From Acidiferrobacterales bacterium (GTDB lineage: Bacteria; Pseudomonadota; Gammaproteobacteria; Arenicellales; Poriferihabitantaceae): DNA of 42,572 nucleotides. Shown here piece after piece: positions 1 to 9,472 of the stretch. Each line of letters opens with the position of its first letter. Within the stretch, counting starts at the first letter, position 1. Below the pieces are notes generated by a model. The model did no database searches, was not told the origin of the DNA, and was given only the letters and a program-made list of their open reading frames with translations. The translations under genes and the position numbers were made by a program. The stretch spans positions 1 to 42,572 of the forward strand of contig JAHQWE010000104.1 of NCBI GenBank assembly GCA_019633985.1, in the 5' to 3' direction.

Positions 1-368
1 GCAAAACGTTCAATACTCTCTGCGATGCTGCAGTTGATATTATGTTGACTAAAGGTTTCTGAGGCAGCAGCGAAGATAGCGACTTCATCTGCTTTGGCTT
101 TCTGGGCAAACTGGTATCCCATCTTGTTGGGTGTCAGCGCAGCGTAAACCACGCCGTCGTGTCGTTTGATGCCGCCCATCACGACGGGTGCATCTTTCAT
201 TTGTGGCACCCACTTAGGTGACACAAAGCTGGTGACTTCAATTTTGCTGAAACCGGCTTCCGAAAGCATGTTCACCAGCTGTACTTTAGGTTCAGCTTTA
301 ATTTTCGCCTTTTCGTTTTGTAGTCCGTCTCGAGGTCCGACCTCAAAAATTTGAACGTATTCACTCAT
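1..368 (-). CDS. liuE: Hydroxymethylglutaryl-CoA lyase, N-terminal part (runs off left edge)
   Basis: The enzyme cleaves 3-hydroxy-3-methylglutaryl-CoA into acetoacetate and acetyl-CoA, the last step of leucine/isovalerate catabolism, in the cytoplasm. About 122 residues are visible, roughly the first two fifths of a family member. The translation starts MSEYVQIFEVGPRDGLQNE, which holds the family's N-terminal catalytic and metal-binding R-D segment, followed by EVTSFVSPKWVPQM, typical of HMG-CoA lyases. The ATG at 366-368 shares an ATGA overlap with the stop of liuD (365-367), so translation is probably coupled. The remaining sequence and the stop codon lie outside the window. Family and pathway are secure from motif plus context; the gene symbol follows Pseudomonas naming (mvaB is a synonym). 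Confidence 0.93.
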   Translation of the reverse strand, partial: MSEYVQIFEVGPRDGLQNEKAKIKAEPKVQLVNMLSEAGFSKIEVTSFVSPKWVPQMKDAPVVMGGIKRHDGVVYAALTPNKMGYQFAQKAKADEVAIFAAASETFSQHNINCSIAESIERF

Positions 369-2377
369 GATGATTTCTCTTCAATTTCTTCCAGATGCAA
401 CAGTAGTGCACCAGCTTCTACCTGGTCCCCAGGCTGGACATGGATCTCCGCGATGACACCTGACCGTGCCGCAACCAGAGAGTGTTCCATTTTCATGGCC
501 TCCATTTGTATCAAAATTTCGCCTTCGGAGACAGAGTCGCCGATTTGAACTTTTGTCGCAATTATGTTCCCAGGCATCGGTGCAACGACAGTATCACTTC
601 CCCCGCCCTCGCTGTGTTTTGCTGCTTCAAGCGAATTTGGTACTGAGAATAGCCAGGATTCGCCATTAAAAAAAACGGTAATTTCATTTCCACTGGCATG
701 CCAATCAAGCCTGACAGTAAAACCGTCAACCTTAATATTTTGCATCGCATCATGCGGCTGATTTTTGCCGGGAAAGACGTCAGCAACGCACCATTCACCG
801 TCAATTTCTAGTCTGACCCCAGATCTGTGACCCAAAATGGACTGCACGGAGAGCTCTCGGCCCTCAAAATTTAGACGTAAAGTCTGTTCGCTATATCCCC
901 AATTTCGCCACCCCTTTAGCTCGTTCCAAACGCCATGAACACGGGCTTCCTGAGAATTGATTATGCCAAGACGATATAGACAGGCGACGACGATTGCAGG
1001 TTTGGGAATAGTGTTCGAGCGTGACAGCAACTCCCTGTTGTTCTCAATCAACGCGGTTGTGACATCGCCTTGCACGAATGATGGGGCGCGGCACAACCTG
1101 CTAAGGAAACCAGTATTGGTGGTACTTCCTCCAATGCGGGAGCTAGACATCGATGACTGCAGTTTTTGTAGTGCTTCGTTACGATCTCTGCCATAGACTA
1201 TCAGCTTGGCAATCATTGGATCATAGAACGGGGAGATAGTGTCTCCCTCTTGAACGCCGGTGTCGATACGAGCTTCACTCGGGAACTTCAGATAATCCAG
1301 CGTTCCTGTGGCAGGAAGAAAGTTGTTGTCGGCGTCTTCGGCGTAAATCCGGGCCTCCATAGCGTGGCCGCCTAAAGGAATTTCGCTTTGCTGGAGCGGC
1401 AGAGACTTACCCTCTGCCACAGCGATCTGCCAGGCAACCAAATCAATATCGGTTATGGCTTCCGTGACCGGGTGTTCAACCTGCAACCTCGTGTTCATTT
1501 CCATGAAATAGAAACGATCTTCGCGTAAACCGTCACTGGCATCAACGATGAATTCAACCGTGCCAGCGCCGACATAATGCACCGCTTTGGCAGCGGCTAC
1601 CGCTGCCTGGCCCATTGCATTTCTCATGTCATCAGTCATCCCGGGAGCGGGCGCTTCTTCGATCACTTTTTGATGACGCCGCTGCAAAGAGCAGTCCCGT
1701 TCGTAGAGATGAACCATGTTTCCAAGGCGGTCCCCAAACACTTGCACTTCGATATGGCGCGGTGAAGCGACATACTTTTCAATAAGTACGCTATCGTCAC
1801 CGAAGCTGGCCATGCTCTCTCGCCTCGCACTATCCAATGCGAGATCAAACTCAGCGGCGCTTTCCACTTTTCGCATACCTTTGCCGCCTCCGCCAGCGCG
1901 GGCCTTTATCAGAACTGGATAACCGATTTCCTGGGCCTTGATGGCCAGTAGTTTCGGATTCTGGTCAACGCCATGATATCCCGGAACGATAGGAACGCCA
2001 GCTTGTTCCATCCGAACCTTGGCGGCGTCCTTGAGCCCCATTGCCTCGATTGAATCCGCATCGGGACCAATAAAGATAATTTTCTCCTGTTGCAAAGCAC
2101 GCACAAATTCTGGGTTTTCCGAAAGGAATCCATAACCCGGGTGCACAGCATCTGCATTGGTCAGCTTGGCTGCATTGATTATTTTGTCAATCTGAAGGTA
2201 GCTCTCAGAAGCCGCTGAAGAACCAATCCAGACTGCTTCAGAGGCCATAGAAACATGCAATGCATGGCGGTCAGCGTCAGAGAATACAGCGACAGAGGTG
2301 ATCCCTAAATTGTCTAATGTACGAATAATTCGGCAAGCGATTTCTCCCCGATTGGCGATGAGTACTTTTTGTATCAT
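365..2377 (-). CDS. liuD: Methylcrotonyl-CoA carboxylase, biotin-carrying alpha subunit
   Basis: This subunit carboxylates its own biotin with bicarbonate and ATP; with LiuB it converts 3-methylcrotonyl-CoA to 3-methylglutaconyl-CoA. About 670 residues: an N-terminal biotin carboxylase domain (KVLIANRGEIACRII at the start, glycine-rich ATP-grasp loop AGGGGKGM near residue 165), a middle domain, and a C-terminal biotinyl domain with MEAMKMEH, the biotinylated Lys being about residue 629. The frame could open at a TTG at 2396-2398 directly after the liuB stop. I prefer the ATG at 2375-2377 because the family begins a few residues before KVLIANRGE. It lies downstream of liuB and overlaps liuE by four bases. 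Pyruvate or acetyl-CoA carboxylase subunits share the fold, but the liu context and single-chain layout favour MCC. Confidence 0.95.
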   Translation of the reverse strand: MIQKVLIANRGEIACRIIRTLDNLGITSVAVFSDADRHALHVSMASEAVWIGSSAASESYLQIDKIINAAKLTNADAVHPGYGFLSENPEFVRALQQEKIIFIGPDADSIEAMGLKDAAKVRMEQAGVPIVPGYHGVDQNPKLLAIKAQEIGYPVLIKARAGGGGKGMRKVESAAEFDLALDSARRESMASFGDDSVLIEKYVASPRHIEVQVFGDRLGNMVHLYERDCSLQRRHQKVIEEAPAPGMTDDMRNAMGQAAVAAAKAVHYVGAGTVEFIVDASDGLREDRFYFMEMNTRLQVEHPVTEAITDIDLVAWQIAVAEGKSLPLQQSEIPLGGHAMEARIYAEDADNNFLPATGTLDYLKFPSEARIDTGVQEGDTISPFYDPMIAKLIVYGRDRNEALQKLQSSMSSSRIGGSTTNTGFLSRLCRAPSFVQGDVTTALIENNRELLSRSNTIPKPAIVVACLYRLGIINSQEARVHGVWNELKGWRNWGYSEQTLRLNFEGRELSVQSILGHRSGVRLEIDGEWCVADVFPGKNQPHDAMQNIKVDGFTVRLDWHASGNEITVFFNGESWLFSVPNSLEAAKHSEGGGSDTVVAPMPGNIIATKVQIGDSVSEGEILIQMEAMKMEHSLVAARSGVIAEIHVQPGDQVEAGALLLHLEEIEEKSS

Positions 2378-2398
2378 TTCAAATTCTATAGATCCCAA

Positions 2399-4006
2399 TC
2401 ACATTCGAAACAATCCAAAGCGGGTATCGGCAATTGGAGCGTTGAGACTAGCGGCTAAAGAAAGCCCTAAAACATCTCGACTCCGCGCTGGGTCAATAAT
2501 GCCGTCATCCCATAATCTTGCTGAGGCATAAAGTGGATGACCCTGGTGTTCAAACTGATCTACTACCGGCGCTTTGAATGCCTGTTCTTCCTGCTCGCTC
2601 CAGCTTCCACCCTTGCGTTCGATGCCATCGCGCTTGACGGTTGCCAACACTCCTGCAGCTTGTTCTCCCCCCATCACGCTGATACGACTGTTGGGCCAGG
2701 TCCAAAGAAAACGTGGGCTAAACGCACGACCGCACATGCCGTAGTTGCCCGCACCAAAACTGCCGCCAATGATGAGGGTATGTTTCGGTACGCTGGCGGT
2801 GGCAACAGCGGTAACCAGCTTGGCACCGTCTTTAGCAATCCCTCCTGCTTCATATTGCTGCCCAACCATGAACCCGGTGATGTTTTGCAAAAACACAAGC
2901 GGCAGTCTGCGTTGGCAGCAGAGCTGTACAAAGTGCGCACCCTTCAGTGAAGATTCCGAAAACAACACGCCGTTGTTGGCGATGATGCCGACCGCCATGC
3001 CGTGAATCTGCGCGAAACCACAAACGAGGGTTGTGCCATACCGCGCCTTGAACTCATCGAACCGGGATTCATCGACTAAACGAGCAATGACTTCTCGCAC
3101 GTCGAAAGGTTGTCTCGGATCAGCGGGAATGATACCCGCCAATTCTTCTGGGTCGTACCTGGGAGGCAACCCTGGCGATACGCCGGATACCTCTGCGCCA
3201 GGAGTACCAAGATTGGCTACAGCCCGTCTGGCGAGGGCAAGCGCGTGTCGATCATCCTCAGCAAGATGGTCCGACACACCGGAGAGCCTGGTATGTACGT
3301 CAGCCCCACCCAAGTCTTCTGCACTGACAACTTCTCCTGTCGCAGCTTTGACCAACGGTGGCCCAGCCAAGAAGATGGTGCCTTGATCGCGAACGATAAT
3401 CGACTCATCAGACATCGCCGGAACGTAAGCGCCTCCCGCTGTACACGAACCCATCACGACAGCAATTTGCGCGATGCCCTGCGCGGACATGTTTGCCTGG
3501 TTAAAGAATATTCTGCCGAAGTGATCCCGATCCGGAAATACTTCGTCCTGATTAGGCAAATTCGCGCCGCCGGAATCGACAAGATAGATGCAGGGCAGTC
3601 GATTTTCTTCGGCTATCTCCTGGGCACGCAAATGTTTCTTCACGGTTAACGGATAGTATGTGCCACCTTTAACCGTGGCATCGTTACATACAATCATGCA
3701 CTGTCGGCCCTCAACATTTCCGACTCCGGTGATTAATCCGGCGCTCGGTGCGGCATTGCCATACACGTCATAGGCGGCAAACAAACCGGTCTCAAGAAAT
3801 GGCGAACCGGGGTCAATTAACTCCTGGATACGATCTCGTGGCAACAGCTTTCCCCGATCCAGATGGCGTTGTCTCGCACTTTCACCACCGCCCATCATTA
3901 CGATTTCGGAAGCGTCTTCAATCGTTTTTCGAGCTGCAAACATCTTTTGCTGGTTTTCAGCAAAGTCTGCGGAAGAGGGCGAAATTGCCGATCGGATTAT
4001 AGACAT
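2399..4006 (-). CDS. liuB: Methylcrotonyl-CoA carboxylase, carboxyltransferase beta subunit
   Basis: This subunit transfers the carboxyl group from biotin on LiuD to 3-methylcrotonyl-CoA. The 535 residues match the usual length. A crotonase-fold carboxyltransferase pair is visible: N-terminal half with the segment [20 protein letters not shown]-terminal half with [23 protein letters not shown] and the glycine-rich [15 protein letters not shown], both characteristic of MCC beta and acyl-CoA carboxylase beta chains. The ATG at 4004-4006 is 167 bases downstream of the liuA stop. The stop is immediately followed by liuD. In Pseudomonas liuC (methylglutaconyl-CoA hydratase) sits between these two genes; here there is no room for it. 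Function is inferred from motifs and the neighbours liuA/liuD. Confidence 0.95.
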   Translation of the reverse strand: MSIIRSAISPSSADFAENQQKMFAARKTIEDASEIVMMGGGESARQRHLDRGKLLPRDRIQELIDPGSPFLETGLFAAYDVYGNAAPSAGLITGVGNVEGRQCMIVCNDATVKGGTYYPLTVKKHLRAQEIAEENRLPCIYLVDSGGANLPNQDEVFPDRDHFGRIFFNQANMSAQGIAQIAVVMGSCTAGGAYVPAMSDESIIVRDQGTIFLAGPPLVKAATGEVVSAEDLGGADVHTRLSGVSDHLAEDDRHALALARRAVANLGTPGAEVSGVSPGLPPRYDPEELAGIIPADPRQPFDVREVIARLVDESRFDEFKARYGTTLVCGFAQIHGMAVGIIANNGVLFSESSLKGAHFVQLCCQRRLPLVFLQNITGFMVGQQYEAGGIAKDGAKLVTAVATASVPKHTLIIGGSFGAGNYGMCGRAFSPRFLWTWPNSRISVMGGEQAAGVLATVKRDGIERKGGSWSEQEEQAFKAPVVDQFEHQGHPLYASARLWDDGIIDPARSRDVLGLSLAASLNAPIADTRFGLFRM

Positions 4007-4106
4007 AGTCGCTAGCCTGGATAATTCTTCACATTCTCGAATCTAGATGTGATCTCGAAGGTGATTGTGTTAACCATAAGAATGGGGGTACATTTTTCCA
4101 ACTCAT

Positions 4107-4168
4107 TAATCGCCTAAAGGACTGCCAAATGCTGCGGTAATCGCCTAAAGGACTGCCAAATGCTGCGG
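4107..4168. repeat. Perfect 31-bp tandem duplication between liuA and liuB
   Basis: The unit starting TAATCGCCTAAAGG occurs at 4107-4137 and again at 4138-4168, identical base for base, with the next base (4169) also continuing the repeat. It lies just past the liuA stop codon (4174-4176 on the minus strand) and upstream of liuB. I see no strong stem inside the unit. It may be a recent slippage or duplication event, or a doubled regulatory or spacer element. Confidence 0.97.
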
Positions 4169-4173
4169 TCGAG

Positions 4174-5337
4174 CTAGATCGTTTCTTCAAACAGTTCACG
4201 TCCAATCAGCATTCTGCGGATTTCGCTGGTTCCCGCGCCTATTTCATAGAGTTTGGCATCGCGTAGCAAGCGGCCGGTAGCGTAGTCGTTGATATATCCA
4301 TTACCACCAAGCGCCTGTATTGCTTCGAGCGCCATCTGCGTCGCTTTTTCGGCACTGTAGAGAATACAGCCAGCTGCGTCCTTTCGAGTGGTTTCACCCC
4401 GATCACACGCTGCGGCAACCATGTATACGTATGACCTGCAGGCATTCATAGTGGTATACATGTCAGCCAGTTTCCCCTGCATCAACTGAAAGGTACCAAT
4501 GGGTTCACCAAACTGTTTCCGCTCGTGAACATAGGGAACGACAATATCCAGACAGGCCGCCATAATTCCTACCGGACCTCCTGCCAGGGTAACTCGTTCG
4601 GTATCCAGCCCGGACATCAGTACATTGACTCCCCGTCCAACTTCACCCAGGACGTTTTCTTCGGGAACTTCGCAATCGTTGAATATCAGCTCGCAGGTAT
4701 TGGAGCCTCGCATTCCCAACTTGTCGAGCTTTTGTGCGGTTGAAAACCCGGGAAAATCTTTTTCTACAATAAACGCAGTAATTCCCCTTGGCCCTGCATC
4801 CGGGTCGGTTTTTGCATAGATAATCAATGTGTCAGCATCCGGGCCGTTAGTAATCCACATCTTGGTGCCGTTTAAAACGTATCGACCCTCTTTTTTTTCC
4901 GCCCGAGTTTTCATCGAAACAACGTCTGATCCAGATCCGGGTTCTGACATAGCCAGAGCACCGATATGGTCACCGCTGCAGAGCTTATGTAGATACCGTT
5001 GTTTTTGTTCTTCGGTGCCGTTGCGGCGAATCTGGTTTACGCAAAGGTTAGAGTGGGCGCCATAGGACAGACCGACTGATGCGGATGCCCTGCTAATTTC
5101 CTCAATTGCCACCACGTGAGCGAGATATCCCATTCCAGAGCCACCGTAATCAGGTTCTGCGGTGATGCCGAGCAAACCAAGCTCACCCAAACGTTTCCAT
5201 ATTGGAAGGGGAAATGCATTTTCTTTATCGATCTGGTTTGCTAGAGGTGCAATTTCCTCCTGGGCAAATCGATGGGTCATTTCCCGAAGCGCCTCGATTT
5301 CGTCTCCGAGAGCGAAATGCATTGAGCTGTTGAACAT
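4174..5337 (-). CDS. liuA: Isovaleryl-CoA dehydrogenase
   Basis: FAD-dependent oxidation of isovaleryl-CoA to 3-methylcrotonyl-CoA, with electrons passed to ETF. The 387 residues are standard for acyl-CoA dehydrogenases. Visible family signatures are [16 protein letters not shown] (FAD/substrate region), KMWITNG, and [19 protein letters not shown] near the C terminus. In most acyl-CoA dehydrogenases the catalytic Glu sits in that last motif; here that position is Gly and a Glu (E247) is found in [13 protein letters not shown]. That arrangement is the hallmark of isovaleryl-CoA dehydrogenases, so substrate assignment is better than family level. It is the first gene of the minus-strand cluster, divergent from the oxidoreductase at 5592. 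No liuR-type MerR regulator gene is adjacent. Confidence 0.95.
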   Translation of the reverse strand: MFNSSMHFALGDEIEALREMTHRFAQEEIAPLANQIDKENAFPLPIWKRLGELGLLGITAEPDYGGSGMGYLAHVVAIEEISRASASVGLSYGAHSNLCVNQIRRNGTEEQKQRYLHKLCSGDHIGALAMSEPGSGSDVVSMKTRAEKKEGRYVLNGTKMWITNGPDADTLIIYAKTDPDAGPRGITAFIVEKDFPGFSTAQKLDKLGMRGSNTCELIFNDCEVPEENVLGEVGRGVNVLMSGLDTERVTLAGGPVGIMAACLDIVVPYVHERKQFGEPIGTFQLMQGKLADMYTTMNACRSYVYMVAAACDRGETTRKDAAGCILYSAEKATQMALEAIQALGGNGYINDYATGRLLRDAKLYEIGAGTSEIRRMLIGRELFEETI

Positions 5338-5371
5338 AGAACAATTCTGAACCGATTAAGTGAATTACCGC

Positions 5372-5377
5372 ATTATA
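5372..5377 (-). promoter_or_regulatory. Candidate -10 element for the liu cluster
   Basis: On the minus strand this reads TATAAT, a perfect sigma70 -10 hexamer, 34 bases before the liuA ATG. No good -35 hexamer lies 16-18 bases upstream, which would fit a promoter needing an activator. That is an inference from sequence only. Confidence 0.35.
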
Positions 5378-5411
5378 TCGTCAAACTGAACACCACACTT
5401 TGTTGATCAGG

Positions 5412-5439
5412 TTGCAAATATTTAAAGTCGCAGTATGAT
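5412..5439 (+). promoter_or_regulatory. Candidate sigma70 promoter of the oxidoreductase gene
   Basis: TTGCAA (5412-5417), a 16-base spacer and TATGAT (5434-5439) make a reasonable -35/-10 pair. It would give a leader of about 150 bases before the ATG at 5592 and sits back to back with the candidate liuA -10 about 35 bases away, so one regulator could act on both. Confidence 0.35.
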
Positions 5440-5591
5440 GAGTCTATTGGTTTTGGAGTACCCGTATCCCGGACTGATGTTGGCAGAAATTACCTTTTCC
5501 CGACAACCCGCTGAACACAGTTGTCGACTCATCGTCGAATCGATATACCAAGAAAAAGTTGCTGTGGACAGCTTAGTAGGAGTATTCAAAC

Positions 5592-8500
5592 ATGCGTTAC
5601 GACGTATCACTTTTTGACAAGTATGATCTCAAAAAAGATCGCGCTTATCTCACCGGAATTGAAGCTCTCGTTCGGCTTCCATTGCTTCAACACGAAAGAG
5701 ACCTTGCTGCAGGATTAAACACTGCAGGTTATGTGTCAGGGTATCGCGGTTCTCCCGTTGGTACTCTCGACATGTCATTAACGCAGGCAGCGAAACAGCT
5801 TCAGGAACACCACATTCACTTTAATCCTGGTGTGAATGAAGACCTGGCAGCAACGGCGGTTTGGGGCACCCAGCAGATTGATGTATTGCCAGATCCGCAA
5901 TATGACGGTGTTTTTTCGATGTGGTATGGCAAAGGGCCGGGTGTGGATCGCAGTATGGATGTGATCAAGCATGCCAATAACTTTGGCACCACTAAATACG
6001 GGGGAGTACTTGCTGTTGCTGGCGACGACCATGCCTGCAAATCATCGACGGTTCCACATCAGAGTGAACATATGTTTATTGGCGCTGCGGTGCCGGTATT
6101 GAATCCTTCAAACGTACAGGATGTTCTCGACTATGGATTGTATGGCTGGGCGCTATCGCGATTCAGCGGTTGCTGGGTTGGGTTAAAGGCGATCACAGAA
6201 AACATGGATTCTGCAATCTCAGCGGATCTTTCGCCAGATCGGGTGCAAATTTGTCTTCCCACTGATTTTGATATGCCCGAGGGCGGTCTCAATGCACAAT
6301 GGCCCACAACACCACTTGAACAGGAAAGGCTTCTTCATAAGTATCGGGTGTATGCGGCTCGAGCTTTCGCGCTGGCCAATCGACTGAATCGAGTTACTTT
6401 GGATAGTCCCGAACCGCGTCTGGGAATTGTAACCAGTGGCAAATCGCATCTCGACGTGCTCGAGGCGTTGCATAGCCTGGGTATCGATGAAGAAACTGCT
6501 TCGTCCATTGGCATCAGGATATTCAAAGTGGGAATGAGTTGGCCATTGGAGCCCGTCTCGGTGCACGAATTTGCACGTGGTCTGAAAGAAATTCTGGTGG
6601 TCGAGGAAAAACGCAGCGTCATCGAAGACCAGATCACAGGCCAACTCTACAACTGGCCTGTTTCAGATCGACCTCGTGTAGTTGGCGAATTCGATGAAAG
6701 CGGAAACGACCTGGTTAGCAATCTATCTGAGCTGACGCCAGCGATGGTGGCACGGGCAATTGGCAGCCGCGTTATTCAATTTTATGAAAGTCCGCAGATT
6801 AGTGAGCGACTGGAATTTCTTGATCGAAAAGAAAAGCGATTAGCCAAAGCACCAGCAGCGTTGACCCGCACACCGTATTTTTGTTCTGGCTGTCCCCACA
6901 ATACTTCAACCAAAGTACCGGATGGCAGTATCGCCCACGCCGGCATTGGCTGTCACTACATGGTGAAATGGATGGATCGCAATACAGAGCTCTTCACTCA
7001 AATGGGTGGTGAAGGTGCGTCCTGGATTGGACAGGCTCCGTTCGTTAAAACACCGCATATCTTTCAGAACATTGGTGACGGAACCTATTTCCACTCGGGT
7101 ATATTGGCGATTCGTGCGGCCGTCGCGTCAGGGGTGAATATCACCTACAAGATTTTGTATAACGATGCAGTAGCCATGACAGGCGGGCAGCCCGTCGATG
7201 GTACGCTTACGCTGGATCAAATCGTCGACCAAGTTCGTGCCGAAGGTGTGAAACGAATTGCGGTGGTTTCTGAAGATGTTGATGCTGCCCGCAACAAGCT
7301 GGCTGCGTATCGTGATATTACGCTCCACCCCAAGCGAGACTTTGCGCAATTACAAAACGAAATCCGTGAAGTGCAGGGGACGTCAGTCATTGTGTTTGAC
7401 CAAACCTGCGCATCGGAAAAACGCCGCCGCCGAAAGCGTGGTTTGATGGCTGAAAGCAATGCCCGTGTCTATATCAATCCTGCGGTATGCGAAGGTTGCG
7501 GCGACTGCAGTAGTAAATCCAACTGTTTGTCAGTGATTCCGAAATCAACGGAGCTGGGCATAAAGCGGCAAATAGATCAAAACGCCTGTAATAAAGATTT
7601 GAGTTGTGTTGATGGATTCTGCCCGAGTTTTGTGACTGTACACGGTGCCTCTTTAAAAACGCCAGAAGTCGCCACCAAGAGTGCGGATCTTGAAATTGTG
7701 GTGAAAGACCCAAGTCTGCCAGAGCTTGAAAAACCCTGGAACATGCTGGTAACCGGGATTGGGGGCACCGGAGTGTTAACGGTGGGATCAATTGTGGCGA
7801 TGGCTGCGCACCTCGAAGGTAAGGGCTGTTCGACGTTAAACCAGACTGGACTGGCGCAAAAGTTTGGTTCTGTGGTGAGTCATGTAAAGGTAGCAACGCA
7901 ACAGGAAAAGATTCACGCGGTGCGAATTCCAGCTGGGGACGCGGATTTGTTGCTGGGTTGCGATTTGGTGGTATCAGCAAGCGCAGATGCCTTGGGGAAG
8001 TTGAGCACTTCTCGATCGAAAGCGGTTATCAATAGCTATGAGACAGCCACAGCTGATTTCATTCATGACAAGGGCTATGCGTTTCCAGGTAAAGAGCTAC
8101 GTGCTTCTATTTCGCAAGAAGCGGGTGCAGGGAATGCTGAATTTGTGGACGCAACTCGCATTGCTCGGGATCTACTTGGAGATACCATCGCGAGCAATCT
8201 GTTTTTACTGGGTTATGCGTATCAAAAGGGATTAGTACCCGTCTCTGGGGAGGCGATCAATCATGCAATAAAGCTAAATGGCGTCGCGATTGAGTTAAAT
8301 CAGTCAGCGTTTCTCTGGGGGCGGCGTGCGGCGGTGAATCTGGACGCGGTCATGAGTCAATTGGGAGAAAAAGGCCAGCTGACAAAACCGTTGTCAGAGA
8401 TCAAGGATATCGTGCAGTGGCGTTACGACTACCTTGTCGACTACCAAAATCCCGATTGGGCGAATCGGTATCAGCAGTCGGTGAGTCGTGTTACACAATT

Positions 8501-9050
8501 CGAACCCGATCAATGCAGTGGGGCGTTGACAGAGGCTTATGCGAAAAGTCTGTTTCGCTTGATGTCCTACAAGGATGAGTATGAAGTAGCTCGTTTGTAT
8601 TCAAGCCCTGAATTCATGGCAGGGCTGAAGGAGCAATTTGAAGGTCCTTTCAAAATCAAATTTCATATGGCCCCCCCGCTTATTGCCAAAATCAATGACT
8701 TTGACGGGTTGCCGATAAAACGACAGTTCCCGGGTTTTTCCTTGTCTGTGTTTAGATTGCTTGCAAAGTTCAAGGGGCTACGAGGCGGTCGATGGGATTG
8801 GTTCGGAAGATCTGCGGAGCGGCAAACAGAAAAGCAGTTAATTGGTGATTTCGAGAAAATGATGATCAAACATTTGAAGACGATCAATGAATCCAATTAT
8901 GATCAGCTTGTCGAACTTGCGGAATTACCCCAGATGATTAAAGGGTTTGGTCACGTAAAAGAAGCAAGTATTCAGCAATATCGCGAGCGGCTGGCATTGC
9001 TCGAAAGGCAACTTATTTCGCCTGAATTGAAAGTGGTGATCAATGGCTGA
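5592..9050 (+). CDS. Fused indolepyruvate ferredoxin oxidoreductase family protein
   Basis: The family oxidatively decarboxylates aryl or other 2-oxo acids to acyl-CoA using thiamine diphosphate and Fe-S clusters, passing electrons to ferredoxin or another acceptor. The 1152 residues carry everything on one chain. The N-terminal part is the pyruvate-oxidoreductase-like TPP region (SGYRGSPVGTLD near residue 50). A second TPP region follows, with CSGCPHNTSTK near residue 430 and IGDGTYFHSG. A cysteine cluster CEGCGDCSSKSNC near 633 looks like a 4Fe-4S site, with further Cys at about 660-680. The gamma-type domain begins with GIGGTGV near 722, and a long C-terminal extension follows. The start ATG has TAGGAG upstream. 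It is divergent from liuA. True substrate is unknown: indolepyruvate and phenylpyruvate are typical, but branched-chain 2-oxo acids deserve a test here. Confidence 0.9.
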   Translation: MRYDVSLFDKYDLKKDRAYLTGIEALVRLPLLQHERDLAAGLNTAGYVSGYRGSPVGTLDMSLTQAAKQLQEHHIHFNPGVNEDLAATAVWGTQQIDVLPDPQYDGVFSMWYGKGPGVDRSMDVIKHANNFGTTKYGGVLAVAGDDHACKSSTVPHQSEHMFIGAAVPVLNPSNVQDVLDYGLYGWALSRFSGCWVGLKAITENMDSAISADLSPDRVQICLPTDFDMPEGGLNAQWPTTPLEQERLLHKYRVYAARAFALANRLNRVTLDSPEPRLGIVTSGKSHLDVLEALHSLGIDEETASSIGIRIFKVGMSWPLEPVSVHEFARGLKEILVVEEKRSVIEDQITGQLYNWPVSDRPRVVGEFDESGNDLVSNLSELTPAMVARAIGSRVIQFYESPQISERLEFLDRKEKRLAKAPAALTRTPYFCSGCPHNTSTKVPDGSIAHAGIGCHYMVKWMDRNTELFTQMGGEGASWIGQAPFVKTPHIFQNIGDGTYFHSGILAIRAAVASGVNITYKILYNDAVAMTGGQPVDGTLTLDQIVDQVRAEGVKRIAVVSEDVDAARNKLAAYRDITLHPKRDFAQLQNEIREVQGTSVIVFDQTCASEKRRRRKRGLMAESNARVYINPAVCEGCGDCSSKSNCLSVIPKSTELGIKRQIDQNACNKDLSCVDGFCPSFVTVHGASLKTPEVATKSADLEIVVKDPSLPELEKPWNMLVTGIGGTGVLTVGSIVAMAAHLEGKGCSTLNQTGLAQKFGSVVSHVKVATQQEKIHAVRIPAGDADLLLGCDLVVSASADALGKLSTSRSKAVINSYETATADFIHDKGYAFPGKELRASISQEAGAGNAEFVDATRIARDLLGDTIASNLFLLGYAYQKGLVPVSGEAINHAIKLNGVAIELNQSAFLWGRRAAVNLDAVMSQLGEKGQLTKPLSEIKDIVQWRYDYLVDYQNPDWANRYQQSVSRVTQFEPDQCSGALTEAYAKSLFRLMSYKDEYEVARLYSSPEFMAGLKEQFEGPFKIKFHMAPPLIAKINDFDGLPIKRQFPGFSLSVFRLLAKFKGLRGGRWDWFGRSAERQTEKQLIGDFEKMMIKHLKTINESNYDQLVELAELPQMIKGFGHVKEASIQQYRERLALLERQLISPELKVVING

Positions 9051-9097
9051 CAATCTATAATGAAAATACAACAGCATTTAATGAGGATTTAGCACTC

Positions 9098-9472
9098 GTG
9101 GCCGAGACAAAAAAAGGCAGCTGCCATTGCGGCGCGGTGGAGTTTCAAGTGCAGCTCGAAAACGGTTTTGAACAGCTCAGACGCTGCAATTGTTCTCTAT
9201 GCAGTCGTAAGGGAGCGATCATGGCGGGAGTGCCTATTAGCGCTCTCGCGGTCACCAAAGGTGAACAACACTTGTCACTTTACCAGTGGAATATGAAAAT
9301 CGCCAAACACTACTTTTGCAAGCACTGCGGTATATATACCCATCATCAACGCAGAAGCAACCCGAATGAATTTGGCTTCAATGTCGCCTGTATTGAAGGT
9401 GTGAAAGTGGAAGACTTTGTCGATGTGGAGATGATGGGCGATGGCAGGTCCATGAGTCTGGTTAAAGACTGA
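9098..9472 (+). CDS. GFA/CENP-V-type zinc-binding protein
   Basis: A 124-residue protein of the glutathione-dependent formaldehyde-activating enzyme (GFA) fold. The zinc-ligand cysteines are in the usual order: CHC at 9-11, CNCSLC at 30-35 and CKHC at 74-77. The family binds two zinc ions; most members have no proven reaction and should not be called formaldehyde enzymes on fold alone. The start is a GTG at 9098 preceded by TGAGGA; no in-frame ATG sits nearby. It follows the oxidoreductase by 47 bases and its TGA overlaps the next ATG by one base, so it is part of a plus-strand transcript. Confidence 0.87.
   Translation: MAETKKGSCHCGAVEFQVQLENGFEQLRRCNCSLCSRKGAIMAGVPISALAVTKGEQHLSLYQWNMKIAKHYFCKHCGIYTHHQRRSNPNEFGFNVACIEGVKVEDFVDVEMMGDGRSMSLVKD

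Noticed and set aside
3110-3649. 179-residue open frame antisense to liuB
   Set aside because: Lies wholly inside a well-supported gene; no ribosome site and no family-like sequence. It is a codon-bias shadow.
5435-5617. 60-residue plus-strand frame before the oxidoreductase
   Set aside because: Overlaps the oxidoreductase start in another frame, lacks a ribosome site and covers the candidate promoter leader.
7474-7980. 168-residue frame antisense to the oxidoreductase
   Set aside because: Proline/serine-rich low-information translation inside the Fe-S and gamma domains of the real gene.
9098-9472. Calling the GFA-fold gene a formaldehyde-detoxification enzyme
   Set aside because: The fold does not establish the reaction, and no glutathione-dependent formaldehyde dehydrogenase gene is nearby.
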